From: Erpobdella octoculata
Lineage: Eukaryota > Annelida > Clitellata > Hirudinida > Erpobdellidae
Direction: 5' to 3'
DNA: 64,000 bases
NCBI GenBank assembly: GCA_963978895.1
Contig: OZ022238.1
Location: 8,036,438-8,100,437 of the forward strand
Below are positions 62,904 through 64,000 of the stretch, in pieces; the first letter of the stretch is position 1, and each line of letters starts with the position of its first letter. The translations under genes were made by a program, and so were the position numbers. The notes below the pieces were generated by a model, which worked only from the letters and a program-made list of their open reading frames with translations, searched no databases and was not told the origin of the DNA.

Positions 62904-64000
62904 GCTGCGTACACCGATGGCTACCGATTGAAGTATACGACTGTAATAAGAAACGATGCCCTCAAGAAATGACCATCCCGGTATGAGGAAGATCTTCAAT
63001 TATTCACGACTGCTTATATTCCTGCATGTTGTTTTACTAATCAACGACTGCTGCTGCTTCAAAATCACGGCACTGTTCCAGACGCCACCGGATGACGACT
63101 CAACTTTCTCTGACGATTCCATCAACTTGATCACATCTGATCCTCTCCACGACAAGATCTACGTCGGCGCTCGCAATAACATCTTCGTCCTCGACTCAAA
63201 CTTGAAGCAAATCTCGAATCTCTCCATCGGGCCTCTACTGGACAATCAGGAATGCTACTTCGACGCTTGGCCACTGAGCAACTCTCGAAACTGCACCTCA
63301 GACACGGGAGTCACTCTCTCGGCCACAGAAACGACAGACAACATCGTCCTCGCTCTTCTCGCTACGATCGACTCGACCGGTCAGAAACAGCTGATCGCCT
63401 GCGGGACTTATCGCCACGGCTTGTGCGAATATTACACGGTTTCTGACGACTACACGATCCGTCCACTAGGCAACAGTTCCTCGAAGGTTTCCATCTCCGA
63501 TAGATTCAGCGTTTCAAACGATTCCACGGTTCTCTACGTCGGACCTGGTCCCGAGAACGGTCGCCTCTCTCTGTGGATGGGGGCTTACAAGCGGGTGAAC
63601 AAAGTAGACAGGTATCACTTCTTCAGCAATCTTCTCGGCGTCAGCGTCAGAACCATCAAGGATTCTAGCCGTGAAGAGGACGTCCAGAAATCTGTCAAAG
63701 CTTACATAAACACTAAAGCCGCGTTCAGCTGCGACTACAGAGCCGAGTACGTGGCAGCGTTCGGTAGCGACGGCTTCACTTACTTCATGGCGCGAATGCC
63801 ATTGGCGTTCTCGCCGAAAGGCTACCTCACCTCCACTTCATGTCTTTCGGACAAAACTCTTTCTTCATCGAAGATCGTTCAAGTGTGCCAGTCTGACCAG
63901 ACGTTAAAATCGTACGTGGAGACTGCAATCAGCTGTCGTTCTGGAAAGTTCGAGTGGAGTGTCCTCAAATCAGCTGTTCTCGTCAAGCCCGGGAAGTTAT
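62904..64000 (+). CDS. plexin, first coding exon (signal peptide and N-terminal Sema domain), partial
   Basis: An open frame from an in-frame stop at 62947-62949 to the window end. ATGs occur at 62956 and 62983; the second gives a better signal peptide (MRKIFNYSRLLIFLHVVLLI). A TTATGCAG acceptor at 62896-62903 suggests a 5' UTR intron. From 62983 at least 339 codons follow. The protein reads KIYVGARNNIFVLDSNLKQI, then GPLLDNQEC, SRNCTSDTG, QLIACGTYRHGLCEYY, VLYVGPGPENGRLSLW and AFSCDYRAEYVAAFGSDGFT, the order and spacing of plexin Sema domains (the GP-LDN--C motif and CG-G-C are typical). Plexins are single-pass receptors for semaphorins that guide axons and cells; the later PSI, IPT, TM and GAP parts lie beyond the window. 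Semaphorin is less likely because of the GPLLDNQEC motif. Confidence 0.85.

Overview
The window is metazoan nuclear DNA. It has spliced genes with short GT-AG introns (plus one AT-AC intron), poly(A) signals, animal-specific protein families (a TRP channel, a plasma-membrane Ca2+ pump, an LRMDA-type leucine-rich protein, a plexin), many hAT-like DNA transposon fragments and a very heavy load of micro- and minisatellites, especially (ATG)n/(CAT)n. The AT-rich composition, family content and repeat style would suit a spiralian such as an annelid (a leech is possible), but the species cannot be proved from this sequence.

Layout. (1) 0.6-5.1 kb, minus strand: a four-exon TRP cation channel with a long ankyrin N-terminus, about 1,411 aa. 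(2) About 5.3-8.4 kb, plus strand: a small LRR gene matching the LRMDA (C10orf11) family. One intron (6539-6834) has textbook U12-type AT-AC signals, and only that splice restores the frame and the expected LRR spacing. (3) 8476-8613, minus strand: a 45-codon ORF for a signal-peptide-bearing, acidic, tyrosine-containing peptide with its own poly(A) signal, lying antisense to the LRMDA-like 3' UTR. (4) 11.6-28.2 kb, plus strand: a plasma-membrane Ca2+-ATPase reconstructed as 21 exons, at least 1,095 aa. It carries all P-type ATPase catalytic motifs and an unusually short C-terminal tail. Its introns hold a 71-bp MITE, a 22-bp minisatellite, a 2,221-bp hAT element with exact 8-bp target duplications, a tRNA-derived SINE and an 862-bp element. 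(5) 28.4-62.9 kb: no convincing gene. This stretch is a mosaic of microsatellites, minisatellites (17-, 19-, 20-, 21-, 27-, 29-, 30- and 41-bp units), decayed transposons and a few non-repetitive patches that could be regulatory. (6) 62.9-64.0 kb, plus strand: the first coding exon of a plexin (signal peptide and start of the Sema domain), running off the right edge.

The genes do not form one pathway. The TRP channel (cation entry) and the PMCA (Ca2+ extrusion) are both calcium-handling membrane proteins, but nothing here shows that they are co-regulated. The most unusual items are the AT-AC intron, the small secreted peptide, the hAT element with GGGTTC arrays, an element whose long inverted ends are made of GGGCCCCGACAAAA-type tandem repeats, and a minisatellite with about 23 perfect Pumilio motifs (TGTACATA). 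Almost every long ORF between 29 and 62 kb is a translation of simple repeats and was not called.
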